64,000 nt of DNA from Bradyrhizobium embrapense (GTDB lineage: Bacteria; Pseudomonadota; Alphaproteobacteria; Rhizobiales; Xanthobacteraceae): NCBI RefSeq assembly GCF_001189235.2, contig NZ_LFIP02000005.1, positions 1-64,000 on the forward strand. The letters are read 5' to 3'. The notes below the pieces were generated by a model that made no database searches, was not told the origin of the DNA, and worked only from the letters and a program-made list of their open reading frames with translations. The position numbers were made by a program, and so were the translations under genes. Within the stretch, counting starts at the first letter, position 1. Each line of letters starts with the position of its first letter. This document shows positions 8,798-17,257 of this stretch, piece by piece.

Positions 8798-9679
8798 ATG
8801 ACTGAATACAGGACCCTCGGATTCATCGGTCTCGGCGTGATGGGTGAGCCGATTTGCCGCAATCTGGTCAAGAAGAGCGGCAAGCGCGTCGTGGTGTTCG
8901 ACCTTTCGGCCGAACCGCTGCAACGGCTGCGCGACGACGGCGCCGAGATTGCCGGCTCGGTCGCAGAGGTCATCAAGCAGAGCGACGTGCTGTTCCTCTG
9001 TCTGCCGAGCGCCAAGCATGTGCGGGCGGTGTTCGAAGGCGACGGCATTTTGAAGAACGTGAGGAGTGGCCAGGTCGTGGTCGATCTCGGCACGTCTTCG
9101 GTCAGCCAGACCCGCGACTTCGCCGGGCAATTGCAGGCCAGGGGGGCGGCCTGGGCTGATGCGCCGATCGCGCGCACGCGGCAGGCGGCGCAGGACGGCA
9201 CGCTCAGCGTGATGGTCGGTGCGGTGCCCGCGCTCTATGCCGCGATCGAGCCCTTGATCCGTTGCTTTGCCACCGACGTCACCAATTGCGGCGACGTCGG
9301 TGCCGGGCAGGTGACCAAGATCCTCAACAACATGGTGCTGTTCGAGACCGTGAACGCGCTGGCCGAGGCTGTCGCGGTGGCGAAGCACAATGGGGTCGAT
9401 CCAAAACTGCTGCTGGAAACCCTGTCGAAGGGCTCGGCCGACAGCTTCGCGCTGCGCAACCACGGCATGAAGGCGATCGTGCCGGGCGTGTTCCCGGAGC
9501 GCGCGTTCTCGACCGAATATGCGCTGAAGGATCTGTCCTATGCACTGGAGCTCGCCGCCGATGCCGGCATCAAGATCCGCGGCGCGGAGCTGATCGGCAC
9601 CGTGTTGCAGGAAGCGATCGACAAGGGATCGAGGGATAATTACTTTCCTGTCATCGCGAGGCATATCGACCAGGCCTAG
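8798..9679 (+). CDS. 3-hydroxyisobutyrate dehydrogenase family (beta-hydroxyacid dehydrogenase)
   Basis: NAD(P)-dependent oxidoreductase of 293 residues. The N-terminal Rossmann domain begins with GFIGLGVMGEP. The substrate motif region is APIARTRQAAQDGTL, where the usual Pro-Val-Ser-Gly form (DAPVSGG) is altered. The C-terminal all-helical domain carries GAGQVTKILNNM with the catalytic lysine. The altered substrate loop means the exact acid (3-hydroxyisobutyrate, tartronate semialdehyde or another) cannot be named. It is probably co-transcribed with the lactonase-like gene upstream. Confidence 0.87.
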   Translation: MTEYRTLGFIGLGVMGEPICRNLVKKSGKRVVVFDLSAEPLQRLRDDGAEIAGSVAEVIKQSDVLFLCLPSAKHVRAVFEGDGILKNVRSGQVVVDLGTSSVSQTRDFAGQLQARGAAWADAPIARTRQAAQDGTLSVMVGAVPALYAAIEPLIRCFATDVTNCGDVGAGQVTKILNNMVLFETVNALAEAVAVAKHNGVDPKLLLETLSKGSADSFALRNHGMKAIVPGVFPERAFSTEYALKDLSYALELAADAGIKIRGAELIGTVLQEAIDKGSRDNYFPVIARHIDQA

Positions 9680-9690
9680 TGCTCTCCATC

Positions 9691-9730
9691 CGTCATTCCT
9701 GGTTCTCGCCTTGCGAGCCCCGGAATGACG
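9691..9730. repeat. Interspersed inverted repeat acting as probable bidirectional terminator
   Basis: CGTCATTCC and GGAATGACG arms pair across about 20 bp between two convergent stops (9679 and 9748). The same arm sequence recurs at 14691-14792, which marks it as a short dispersed repeat. Confidence 0.6.
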
Positions 9731-9747
9731 AGAGGATGAGGCGCGGC

Positions 9748-10308
9748 CTAATACGCGTCCTTGGCGTCGGCCTGTTCGCTGGTCTGTATCAGCTCGAGGC
9801 TGGTCTCGACCTTGCCGAGCAGGCGTGCCAGATCGCGGCGCTCCTGCGTGGAGAGGCAGGACATGATCTCCTGTTCCTTGCGCAGCAGGCGCGGGATCAG
9901 CTCCTCATAGAGCGCCTGGCCCTTCTTGGTCAGCCGCAGGCGGAATTCGCGGCGGTCATCGGCATTCTCGACGCGCTCGACGATCTCGCGCTCCATCAGC
10001 GCCGACACGGCCCGGCTGATGGTCGATTTGTGCGTGCGGGTGCAATGCGCGATGTATTGCGCGCTGCAGGGATCGCAGCGGAAGCCGAGCGTCGCAAGCA
10101 CGCGCCACTCCGGAATGTCGAGGCCGTAGCGCGCCTGATATTCGCTCGACAAAGCCGAAGATACCTCGGCGGCCAGCCGGTTGAGGCGGAACGGCATGAA
10201 GTGGAAGAGGTCGAGGCGCTTCTTGGTCGGCGCGGCGTCGTCGCGCACATCCGCTTCCACGGCGCTGCGCGGCCGGATCGGAGGCTGGCTTGCAGAGGTC
10301 CTGGCCAA
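9748..10308 (-). CDS. MarR-family transcriptional regulator
   Basis: DNA-binding regulator of about 186 residues. The conserved core covers residues 40-170: the winged helix with HKSTISRAVSALMEREIVERV, then DDRREFRLRLTKKG in the wing. A 35-residue N-terminal extension is present. The start is likely the TTG at 10308, because GGAGG sits five bases before it; an in-frame TTG at 10320 has no site. It is transcribed divergently from the flavin monooxygenase that opens the homogentisate operon, so it probably represses that operon and responds to an aromatic acid. A candidate operator lies between them. Confidence 0.88.
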   Translation of the reverse strand: MARTSASQPPIRPRSAVEADVRDDAAPTKKRLDLFHFMPFRLNRLAAEVSSALSSEYQARYGLDIPEWRVLATLGFRCDPCSAQYIAHCTRTHKSTISRAVSALMEREIVERVENADDRREFRLRLTKKGQALYEELIPRLLRKEQEIMSCLSTQERRDLARLLGKVETSLELIQTSEQADAKDAY

Positions 10309-10356
10309 ATATTCCTCCAATTTGAGTTGACGGCGGGCCCGACTGGGAGTTTAAGA

Positions 10357-10374
10357 TAGTTGCAAGTGAGACTA
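10357..10374. promoter_or_regulatory. Candidate MarR operator in the divergent promoter
   Basis: TAGTTGCAAGTGAGACTA has TAGT/ACTA arms and a TTGCA core. It resembles the TAGTTGCA-type palindromes often found next to MarR genes, though one half is degenerate. It lies between the MarR gene and the flavin monooxygenase gene. Confidence 0.4.
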
Positions 10375-10484
10375 ATTTAGCAAGGTCGCGACCGGCTCGC
10401 AAGGTGCTGGTCGCAAGCCGGTCACACAAGCCGCGGTCCGAGCCACAGAGAAAGGCCGGCGCCAGGGAACATCCAGGTCACGCA

Positions 10485-12110
10485 ATGGCAGCCAACACGG
10501 CACAGGCCAAAACCCAGTTCGGTTATCGCCGTCACCCCGACCAGGACCGGTCGGGCGCCAACGTCGCGGAGCATCCGGTCGTCGTGGTCGGCGCGGGGCC
10601 GGTGGGATTGTCGCTGGCGATCGATCTTGCGCAACGCGGCCAGCGCGTTGTGCTGCTCGACGATGCCGACCGGATCGGCGAAGGCTCGCGGGCGATCTGC
10701 TTCTCGAAACGCTCGCTGGAGTTCTGGGATCGGCTCGGCGTCGGCGACCGCATGGTCGAGAAGGGCGTGGTGTGGAGCGTCGGCAAGATCTTCCACGGCG
10801 CGTCGCAGCTCTATCAGTTCAACCTGCTTCCGGAAGAGGGCCACAAGCGGCCCGCTTTCATCAATTTGCAGCAATTCTACGCCGAGGCCTATCTGGTCGA
10901 CCGGGTCGAGCAATTGCCTGAAATCGACCTGCGCTGGCGCAACAAGGTGATCGCGCTGGAGAGCCGCAACGATGGTGTCACGCTGACGATTGCTACGCCC
11001 GAGGGCGCGTACCAGGTGCGCGCTTCTTTTGTCGTCGCCTGCGATGGTGCGCGTTCCTCGTTGCGGCAGATGGTCGGTGCCGACTTTGCGGGGCAGGTGT
11101 TCGAGGACCAGTTCCTGATCGCCGACGTCAAGATGACGGCGGCGTTCCCGACCGAGCGCTGGTTCTGGTTCGATCCGCCGTTCCATGCCGGACGCTCGGC
11201 GCTGCTGCACAGGCAGCCGGACGACATCTGGCGGATCGACCTGCAACTCAATCCGGATGCCGATCCGGTGGCCGAGAAGCAGCCCGAGAACGTCCGGCCG
11301 CGGATCGAGCGGATGCTGGGCCATGACAAGTTCGAGTTCGAATGGATCTCGCTGTACAAATTCCAGTGCCGTCGGATGGCCAGGTTCATCCACGGCCGCG
11401 TGATCTTCGCCGGCGATTCCGCGCACCAGGTCTCGCCGTTCGGCGCGCGTGGCGCCAATTCCGGGCTCGAGGACGCCGAAAATCTGTCGTGGAAGCTCGA
11501 TCGTGTGCTGCGCGGGCTCTCACCCGAAAGCTTGCTGGAGAGCTACCACATCGAGCGCAGCGCCGCGGCGGATGAGAACATCCGCGAGTCCACCCGCTCA
11601 ACCGACTTCATGGCGCCGGTGACGCGGCAGGAGGCGCGGCTGCGGCAGGCGGTGCTGTCGCTCGCAGAGGATACAGAGTTCGGCAAGCGCATGGTCAATG
11701 GCGGCCGGCTGTCGGTGCCGTCAATCTACGACACGCCACTGTCGAGCAGCGATCGCGACGACTGGCGCGGCGGTCCGCGGCCGGGCGCCTCAATGCTGGA
11801 CGCGCCGGTGACCGAGCAGGGCGGCGGGACGATTTATCTGACCGATGTTTTCATCGAGCAGGGAACGCGCTTCACGCTGCTGGAGTTTGGCAATGGCGCG
11901 GCTGTCGATGTGCCTGACGGCGTCGGGACGATCCGGATCGGTGGCGAGGGCGGCCTGGTCGATGCGCAAGGCCTTGCCGGCAAGCGCTACGACGCCGAGC
12001 CCGGCACCGCTTATCTGCTGCGGCCGGATGGCTACGTTGCGGCACGCTTCCGCAATGCGGCGCGGCCGGCACTCGATGCGGCGCTGGCGCGCGCCGCAGG
12101 TGTGAACTGA
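10485..12110 (+). CDS. FAD-dependent aromatic monooxygenase (class A, MhpA-like)
   Basis: Flavoprotein hydroxylase of 541 residues. The N-terminal dinucleotide fold has VVVVGAGPVGLSLA, the DG motif is VACDGARSSLR, and the second FAD motif is GRVIFAGDSAHQVSPFGARG. The last 150 residues resemble the thioredoxin-like C-terminal domain of phenol hydroxylase and MhpA. The enzyme should hydroxylate a phenolic acid at the expense of NAD(P)H. Its place as first gene before hmgA and fahA suggests it feeds homogentisate, for instance from a hydroxyphenylacetate, but this is inference. The ATG at 10485 starts about 23 residues before the Rossmann motif; the frame continues upstream without support. Nine bp separate it from the next gene. 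Confidence 0.88.
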   Translation: MAANTAQAKTQFGYRRHPDQDRSGANVAEHPVVVVGAGPVGLSLAIDLAQRGQRVVLLDDADRIGEGSRAICFSKRSLEFWDRLGVGDRMVEKGVVWSVGKIFHGASQLYQFNLLPEEGHKRPAFINLQQFYAEAYLVDRVEQLPEIDLRWRNKVIALESRNDGVTLTIATPEGAYQVRASFVVACDGARSSLRQMVGADFAGQVFEDQFLIADVKMTAAFPTERWFWFDPPFHAGRSALLHRQPDDIWRIDLQLNPDADPVAEKQPENVRPRIERMLGHDKFEFEWISLYKFQCRRMARFIHGRVIFAGDSAHQVSPFGARGANSGLEDAENLSWKLDRVLRGLSPESLLESYHIERSAAADENIRESTRSTDFMAPVTRQEARLRQAVLSLAEDTEFGKRMVNGGRLSVPSIYDTPLSSSDRDDWRGGPRPGASMLDAPVTEQGGGTIYLTDVFIEQGTRFTLLEFGNGAAVDVPDGVGTIRIGGEGGLVDAQGLAGKRYDAEPGTAYLLRPDGYVAARFRNAARPALDAALARAAGVN

Positions 12111-12119
12111 GGAGCAGTC

Positions 12120-12347
12120 ATGGCGCTGTCGACCAGTTCGAATTTCGCAAAGCCCGATGACGCGTTCCGCGCCATCGTCGAGGCGCATCGCGGCCTCACC
12201 GAGGCGCAAAGCGCCGATCTCGATGCCGCGCTGGTCCTGGTGCTCGCCAACCACATCGGCGATCTCGACGTGTTGCGCGAAGCGATCGCGCTGGCGAAGC
12301 GACGGATGCTGGACGCGAGCCAGCAGCAGCAACAGCAACAACAATAG
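12120..12347 (+). CDS. DUF2783 small protein with polyglutamine tail
   Basis: Protein of 75 residues matching the small DUF2783 family (KPDDAFRAIVEAHRGL, then LANHIGDLDVLREAI). It is mainly helical and has no signal peptide. The family has no known function. It ends in eight consecutive glutamines encoded by mixed CAG/CAA codons, which is unusual. It sits nine bp after the monooxygenase and 28 bp before the metallo-hydrolase-like gene, so it is part of the homogentisate operon. It may be an accessory subunit of one of its neighbours; nothing in the sequence shows which. Confidence 0.82.
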   Translation: MALSTSSNFAKPDDAFRAIVEAHRGLTEAQSADLDAALVLVLANHIGDLDVLREAIALAKRRMLDASQQQQQQQQ

Positions 12348-12375
12348 CACTGATCAAACGGACAGGATTGAACTG

Positions 12376-13332
12376 ATGGCCAAAGGTTTCGCATCGACCA
12401 CGGATCTCGCGGAGAAGAAGGTCACCTTCTCCGAGATCGGCACCGATCTCTATGCCTTCACCGCCGAGGGCGATCCCAACACGGCCGTGATCGTCGGCGA
12501 TGACGGCTGCCTGGTGTTCGACGCGCAGGCAACGCCGGCGATGGCGAACAAGGTGATCGAGCGGGTCAAGACCGTCACCGACAAGCCGATCAAATATGTC
12601 GTGCTGTCGCATTATCACGCGGTGCGGGTGCTCGGTGCCTCGGCCTACCACGCGCAGGGCATCGTGGCCTCGCAGGAGACCTACCGGCTGATCCAGGAGC
12701 GCGGCCAGCAGGATTGGGATTCCGAATACGGCCGTTTCCCGCGGCTGTTCCAGGACGCGGCGAGCATTCCCGGCCTGACCTGGCCGACGCTGACCTTCGA
12801 GGGCGAGATGTCGATCTATCTCGGCAAGCGCGAGGTGCGGCTGATGCAGCTCGGCGCCGGCCACACCTCGGGCGATATCGTCGCCTGGGTGCCGGATGCC
12901 GAGGTGATGTTCTCCGGCGACCTGATCGAATACCACTCGGCGTGCTATTGCGGCGATGCGCATCTGCGCGAATGGCCGACGACACTGAACGAGATCCGCG
13001 CCTTCAATCCGAAGGCGATCGCGCCGGGCCGCGGCGATGCGCTGAAGGGCCTCGCCACCGGCCGCGATGCCATCGCGATGACCCGCGATTTCGTCACCAC
13101 GCTTTATGGCGCCGCCGAATCGTCGGTCGCCAAGGGCCGGAGCCTGAAGGAATCGATGGCGGCGACGCGCGAGGTGATGGATCCGAAGTTCTCGAGCTTC
13201 GCGATCTACGAGCACTGCCTGCCGTTCAACGTTTCGCGCGCCTATGACGAGGCATCCGGGATCGACGATCCCGTGATCTGGACCGACAAGCGCGACCAGG
13301 AAATGTGGGCCGCCCTGCAAGGAGGAGGATAG
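12376..13332 (+). CDS. Metallo-beta-lactamase-fold protein with degenerate metal site
   Basis: Protein of 318 residues with the MBL fold (VIVGDDGCLVFDAQAT near the N terminus, GAGHTSGD, FSGDLIE). The metal signature HxHxDH reads H79-Y-H81-A-V-R84, so the Asp and third His are missing. The late GHG-type motif reads PGRGD. His79, His81, the GAGHTSGD histidine and the SGD aspartate remain, enough for at most one metal. Other unusual conserved-looking features are the SACYCGDAH cysteines. It sits two bp upstream of hmgA in the homogentisate operon. It could be a mononuclear hydrolase, an isomerase-like substitute, or a non-catalytic partner; no function is assigned. Confidence 0.85.
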   Translation: MAKGFASTTDLAEKKVTFSEIGTDLYAFTAEGDPNTAVIVGDDGCLVFDAQATPAMANKVIERVKTVTDKPIKYVVLSHYHAVRVLGASAYHAQGIVASQETYRLIQERGQQDWDSEYGRFPRLFQDAASIPGLTWPTLTFEGEMSIYLGKREVRLMQLGAGHTSGDIVAWVPDAEVMFSGDLIEYHSACYCGDAHLREWPTTLNEIRAFNPKAIAPGRGDALKGLATGRDAIAMTRDFVTTLYGAAESSVAKGRSLKESMAATREVMDPKFSSFAIYEHCLPFNVSRAYDEASGIDDPVIWTDKRDQEMWAALQGGG

Positions 13333-13334
13333 TC

Positions 13335-14681
13335 GTGAACATCAACACCTCGCCTGATCAGATCGTTCGCAGCTCGGGGCAAGTCACGCCGGGCTACATG
13401 TCCGGATTCGGCAACAGTTTTGAGACCGAGGCCTTGCCCGGCGCGCTGCCGATGGGGCGCAACTCGCCGCAGCGCTGCGCCTATGGGCTCTATGCGGAGC
13501 AATTGTCCGGCTCGCCGTTCACGGCGCCGCGCGGCACCAATGAGCGCTCCTGGCTGTATCGCATCCGCCCGTCGGTGCGGCATTCCGGCCGGTTCGCCAA
13601 GGCAGATAGCGGGCTGTGGCGCACTGCGCCGTGCCACGAATACGACATGCCGATCGCGCAACTGCGCTGGGACCCGGCGCCGATCCCGAAGCAGGACATG
13701 ACGTTCCTGCAGGGCGTGCAGACCATGACCACGGCGGGCGATGCCAACACGCAGGCCGGCATGGCCGCGCACGTCTATCTCATCACCAAATCGATGGTCG
13801 ATCAGCATTTCTACAATGCCGACGGCGAGATGATGTTCGTGCTGCAGCAGGGCAATCTGCGCTTCGTCACCGAGTTCGGCCGGATCGATGCCGAGCCGGG
13901 CGAGATCGTGGTGATCCCGCGCGGCGTCAAATTCCGCGTCGAGATTCCGTCGGGTCCTGCCCGCGGCTATCTCTGCGAGAATTACGGCGGCGCGTTCACG
14001 CTGCCGGAGCGCGGCCCGATCGGCGCCAATTGCCTGGCCAATTCGCGCGACTTCCTGACACCGGTGGCCGCCTACGAGGACAAGGACACGCCGACCGAGC
14101 TCTACGTGAAGTGGGGCGGATCGCTGTTCAAGACCACGTTGCCGCATTCGCCGATCGATGTGGTGGCCTGGCACGGCAATTACGCGCCCTACAAGTACGA
14201 CCTGCGTACCTTCTCGCCGGTCGGCGCGATCGGCTTCGATCATCCCGATCCGTCGATCTTCACGGTGCTGACCTCGCCTTCGGAGACCGCCGGCACCGCG
14301 AACATCGACTTCGTGATCTTCCCGGAGCGCTGGATGGTGGCCGACAACACCTTCCGGCCGCCGTGGTACCACATGAACATCATGTCGGAGTTCATGGGGC
14401 TGATCTACGGCGTCTACGATGCCAAGCCGCAGGGCTTCGTGCCGGGCGGGATCTCGCTGCACAACATGATGCTGCCGCACGGCCCCGACCGCGAAGCCTT
14501 CGAGCACGCCAGCAACTCGGAGCTGAAGCCGGTGAAGCTGACCGGCACGATGGCCTTCATGTTCGAGACCCGTTTCCCGCAGCGCGTGACGCAGCACGCC
14601 GCGACGTCATCGACGCTGCAGGACGACTACTCGGATTGCTGGAAGGGGCTCGAGAAGAAGTTCGATCCGACCAAGCCGTAA
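13335..14681 (+). CDS. hmgA: Homogentisate 1,2-dioxygenase
   Basis: Opens the ring of homogentisate to maleylacetoacetate in tyrosine and phenylalanine breakdown; non-heme iron enzyme of the cytoplasm. It is 448 residues, the normal length. YMSGFGNSFETEA is the family N terminus. WYHMNIMSEF supplies the iron His and Glu, and LHNMMLPHGPD carries the other active-site histidines. The GTG start at 13335 follows an AGGAGGAGG site two bp after the preceding stop, so translation is coupled. Downstream is fahA, separated by 146 bp that include a dispersed hairpin repeat. Confidence 0.97.
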   Translation: MNINTSPDQIVRSSGQVTPGYMSGFGNSFETEALPGALPMGRNSPQRCAYGLYAEQLSGSPFTAPRGTNERSWLYRIRPSVRHSGRFAKADSGLWRTAPCHEYDMPIAQLRWDPAPIPKQDMTFLQGVQTMTTAGDANTQAGMAAHVYLITKSMVDQHFYNADGEMMFVLQQGNLRFVTEFGRIDAEPGEIVVIPRGVKFRVEIPSGPARGYLCENYGGAFTLPERGPIGANCLANSRDFLTPVAAYEDKDTPTELYVKWGGSLFKTTLPHSPIDVVAWHGNYAPYKYDLRTFSPVGAIGFDHPDPSIFTVLTSPSETAGTANIDFVIFPERWMVADNTFRPPWYHMNIMSEFMGLIYGVYDAKPQGFVPGGISLHNMMLPHGPDREAFEHASNSELKPVKLTGTMAFMFETRFPQRVTQHAATSSTLQDDYSDCWKGLEKKFDPTKP

Positions 14682-14690
14682 CACACCTCT

Positions 14691-14792
14691 CGTCGTTCCG
14701 GGGCATCGCGAAGCGATGAGCCCGGAATCCATCCTCACGATCGTGGTTATGGATTCCGGGCCTGCGCCTGGCAGCGCATCCCGGAATGACGG
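14691..14792. repeat. Dispersed palindromic repeat between hmgA and fahA
   Basis: A 102-bp element with outer arms CGTCGTTCCGG and CCGGAATGACGG and inner arms around GGATTCCGGG; it folds into a long imperfect hairpin. It shares arm sequence with 9691-9730. It may separate hmgA and fahA messages or stabilise the upstream one. Confidence 0.65.
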
Positions 14793-14827
14793 CGGAAATA
14801 ATATCCGACCATTTCAGGGACGAGATC

Positions 14828-16099
14828 ATGCCCCACTCCAACGACCCCAAACTCCGCTCTTTCATCGACGTCGCCCCGACCTCCGACTTCCCGATCCAGA
14901 ACCTGCCTTACGGCGTGTTCTCGTCGAAGGACGGCCTTGCGCCGCGTGTCGGCGTTGCGATCGGCGATTACGTGCTCGACCTGTGGGAGCTCGAGCAGGA
15001 TTCGCGGCTTGATGTCGGGCCGCTCGGCGTGTTCTCGCAGCCCTCGCTGAACGCCTTCATGGCGCTCGGGCCAAAAGTGTGGTCGGCGACGCGGGCGCGG
15101 ATCAGCGAGCTGTTGCGATCAGATCATCCGGAGCTGCGCGACAACAGGGAGTTGCGTGCACGCGCGCTGCTGCCGATCGCTGATGTGAAGCTGCATATGC
15201 CGTTTGCCGTCGCGGGCTACACCGATTTCTATTCGTCGAAGGAGCACGCCACCAATGTCGGCGTCATGTTCCGCGGCAAGGACAATGCGCTGCAGCCGAA
15301 CTGGCTGCACATGCCGATCGGCTACAACGGCCGCGCCTCGACCGTGGTGGTGTCAGGCACCAAGGTGCGGCGGCCGCGCGGCCAGCTCAAGCCGCCGGCC
15401 GCCGAGGTGCCGAGCTTCGGCGCCTGCAAGCGGCTCGACTTCGAGCTCGAGATGGGCGTGGTGGTCGGCCAGGCCTCAGCGATGGGCGAGATGCTCACCG
15501 AGCAGCAGGCCGAAGAGATGATCTTCGGCTTCGTCATCCTCAACGACTGGAGCGCGCGCGATATCCAGCAGTGGGAGTATGTGCCGCTCGGGCCGTTCCA
15601 GGCCAAGGCGTTCGCGACCTCGATCAGCCCGTGGGTGGTGACGCGCGAGGCGCTGGAGCCGTTCCGGATGCAGGGCCCGGCGCAACAGCCGGAACCGCTG
15701 GCATACCTGAAGCAGACCAAGCCGAACAATTACGACTTGCAGCTCGACGTGGGCTTGCGCGCCGGTGCGATGAACGAAGCCAAGACGATCTGCAGCACCA
15801 ATTTCAAATACATGTACTGGTCGTCGGTGCAGCAACTGGTGCACCACGCCTCCAGCGGCTGCGCGATGAATGTCGGCGACCTCCTCGGCAGCGGCACGAT
15901 CTCCGGCCCCGAAAAGCATCAGCGCGGGAGTCTTTTGGAAATCAGCTGGAACGGCACCGAGCCGGTTGAGCTGGCGAGCGGCGTGACGCGCGCGTTCCTC
16001 GAGAACGGCGACTCGCTCGTGATGCGCGGCTGGTGCCAGGGCGACGGCTACCGCGTCGGCTTTGGCGAGGTCGAAGGCACCATCGTCGCGGCGGAGTAG
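14828..16099 (+). CDS. fahA: Fumarylacetoacetase
   Basis: Final enzyme of the homogentisate pathway, splitting fumarylacetoacetate to fumarate and acetoacetate. It is 423 residues with an N-terminal SH3-like domain and the FAH catalytic domain. The metal and catalytic region is visible as YTDFYSSKEHATNVG, DFELEMGVVVG, FVILNDWSARDIQ and the C-terminal SGTISGPEK. The ATG at 14828 has AGGGACGAG upstream; an in-frame ATG at 14786 would lie close to the repeat. It follows hmgA, in the same direction. Confidence 0.96.
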   Translation: MPHSNDPKLRSFIDVAPTSDFPIQNLPYGVFSSKDGLAPRVGVAIGDYVLDLWELEQDSRLDVGPLGVFSQPSLNAFMALGPKVWSATRARISELLRSDHPELRDNRELRARALLPIADVKLHMPFAVAGYTDFYSSKEHATNVGVMFRGKDNALQPNWLHMPIGYNGRASTVVVSGTKVRRPRGQLKPPAAEVPSFGACKRLDFELEMGVVVGQASAMGEMLTEQQAEEMIFGFVILNDWSARDIQQWEYVPLGPFQAKAFATSISPWVVTREALEPFRMQGPAQQPEPLAYLKQTKPNNYDLQLDVGLRAGAMNEAKTICSTNFKYMYWSSVQQLVHHASSGCAMNVGDLLGSGTISGPEKHQRGSLLEISWNGTEPVELASGVTRAFLENGDSLVMRGWCQGDGYRVGFGEVEGTIVAAE

Positions 16100-16118
16100 C
16101 CGAGAGGGGCGCCGCTTC

Positions 16119-16239
16119 ACCTCCCCTTGAAAAGGGGAGGTCGGTTTGCGCAGCAAACCGGGTGGGGATCCGGTCTCACCACGAACGCCAGCGCTTGCGG
16201 CTTGGACTCCCATCCACCTTCCCCCTTGCAGGGGGAAGG
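16119..16239. repeat. Pair of GC-rich hairpins between convergent genes
   Basis: Two hairpins, 16119-16141 (ACCTCCCCTT with AAGGGGAGGT) and 16217-16239 (CCTTCCCCC with GGGGGAAGG), flank a spacer containing GGTTTGCGCAGCAAACC, itself a perfect palindrome at about 16142-16158. This arrangement is a dispersed repeat type of Bradyrhizobiaceae and lies between the fahA and DUF1272 stops. It is probably a bidirectional terminator. Confidence 0.6.
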
Positions 16240-16261
16240 AGCCCGACAGGCGGTGCAAGCC

Positions 16262-16573
16262 TTACCGCTCTTCCGGCCGGATATCCCTCAGCCGCGCCGT
16301 ATGCGCCGCGCAGTCCTCGAGGCTGTACTTCAGGTGCACCCGCTTGTCCGACGGCGGCTGGTTCACGGTGCAGACGCCGGCCCGCCACGGCTTGGCCGGG
16401 CGGATCGGCCGCGGCGCAAAGCCGCCGCCGCAGTTCGGGCAGACATTGCCGAGCTTGGTCTCGGCGCAATCCGCACAGAACGTGCATTCATAGGAGCAAA
16501 TCCGGGCGTCGAGCGCGCTCGGTGGCAGGTCCTTGTCGCAATATTCGCAGTTCGGTCGCAGCTGAAGCGCCAT
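16262..16573 (-). CDS. DUF1272 zinc-ribbon-like protein
   Basis: Protein of 103 residues starting MALQLRPNCEYC. Cysteine pairs (CEYCDKD, CSYECTFCADC, CPNCGGGF) in the first 60 residues indicate one or two bound zinc ions; this is the DUF1272 family. The family function is unknown. The rest (HLKYSLEDCAAHTARLR) is a conserved-looking C-terminal extension. An AAGAGAG site precedes the ATG. It lies 84 bp downstream of the Lrp-type gene in the same direction and may be transcribed with it. Confidence 0.85.
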   Translation of the reverse strand: MALQLRPNCEYCDKDLPPSALDARICSYECTFCADCAETKLGNVCPNCGGGFAPRPIRPAKPWRAGVCTVNQPPSDKRVHLKYSLEDCAAHTARLRDIRPEER

Positions 16574-16657
16574 GGTCGTCTCTCTTGGCGGATGTTGGAG
16601 CAATGATCGCAAATCGGACCGCAAAAACGAATGACGGAATTCCCTCGATTCGCGCCA

Positions 16658-17134
16658 TCACTCTTGCAGCGCCTTCAGCGGCAGCTTGGTGCTCTCCTTC
16701 AGCCGGTCGAGCACGATCGACGAGCGCACATGTGCCACGCTCTGGTGCGGCATCAGCACATTGTTGACGATGTCGGACAGGCTCTTGAGATCGCGCAGCA
16801 TCACCTTGAGCACGTAATCTGCATCGCCGGTCAGCGCATAGGCCTCCTGGATGTCATCGACGCGGTTGACCAGCTCGCGAAACCGCTTGGCGTTGTCGGG
16901 CGAGTGGGTCGCGAGCGTGATGTGGATGAAGGCGATCAGGCCGAAGCCGAGCGCCTCGCCGGCGAGATCGGCGTGGTAGCCCGCGATCACCTTCTCCTCC
17001 TCCAGCCGCATCCGCCGCCGCGAGCATTGCGAGGCTGAGAGCCCGACGAGGTCGCCGAGCTGCTGGTTGGTCAGCCGGCCATCATCTTGCAGGGCAGCGA
17101 GTATTTTGAGGTCGAAGGCGTCGACTTCAGGCAT
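16658..17134 (-). CDS. Lrp/AsnC-family transcriptional regulator
   Basis: Regulator of 158 residues with an N-terminal helix-turn-helix (FDLKILAALQDDGRL, LVGLSASQCSRRRMRLE) and a C-terminal ligand-binding RAM domain (GDADYVLKVMLRDLKSL). It is divergent from hppD, with 123 bp between them, so it probably controls hppD in response to an aromatic or branched amino acid. The start at 17134 gives the usual family length; in-frame ATGs at 17149 and 17158 are also possible and none has a strong ribosome site. Confidence 0.9.
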   Translation of the reverse strand: MPEVDAFDLKILAALQDDGRLTNQQLGDLVGLSASQCSRRRMRLEEEKVIAGYHADLAGEALGFGLIAFIHITLATHSPDNAKRFRELVNRVDDIQEAYALTGDADYVLKVMLRDLKSLSDIVNNVLMPHQSVAHVRSSIVLDRLKESTKLPLKALQE

Positions 17135-17257
17135 GCGCCAAATGTCCATTTCATGCACGGATCGTGCGCACTTCTAGCAAGTATGGGACCATTTTGCACG
17201 CACGTTGCGCCGCAGGTGACGGAAACTGGTTGCCAGACAAATGAGGGAGTTGCCGCC

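Noticed and set aside
12306..12347. CAG/CAA run as a microsatellite or promoter element
   Set aside because: It is simply the end of the DUF2783 coding sequence, with mixed codons; kept only as a coding oddity.
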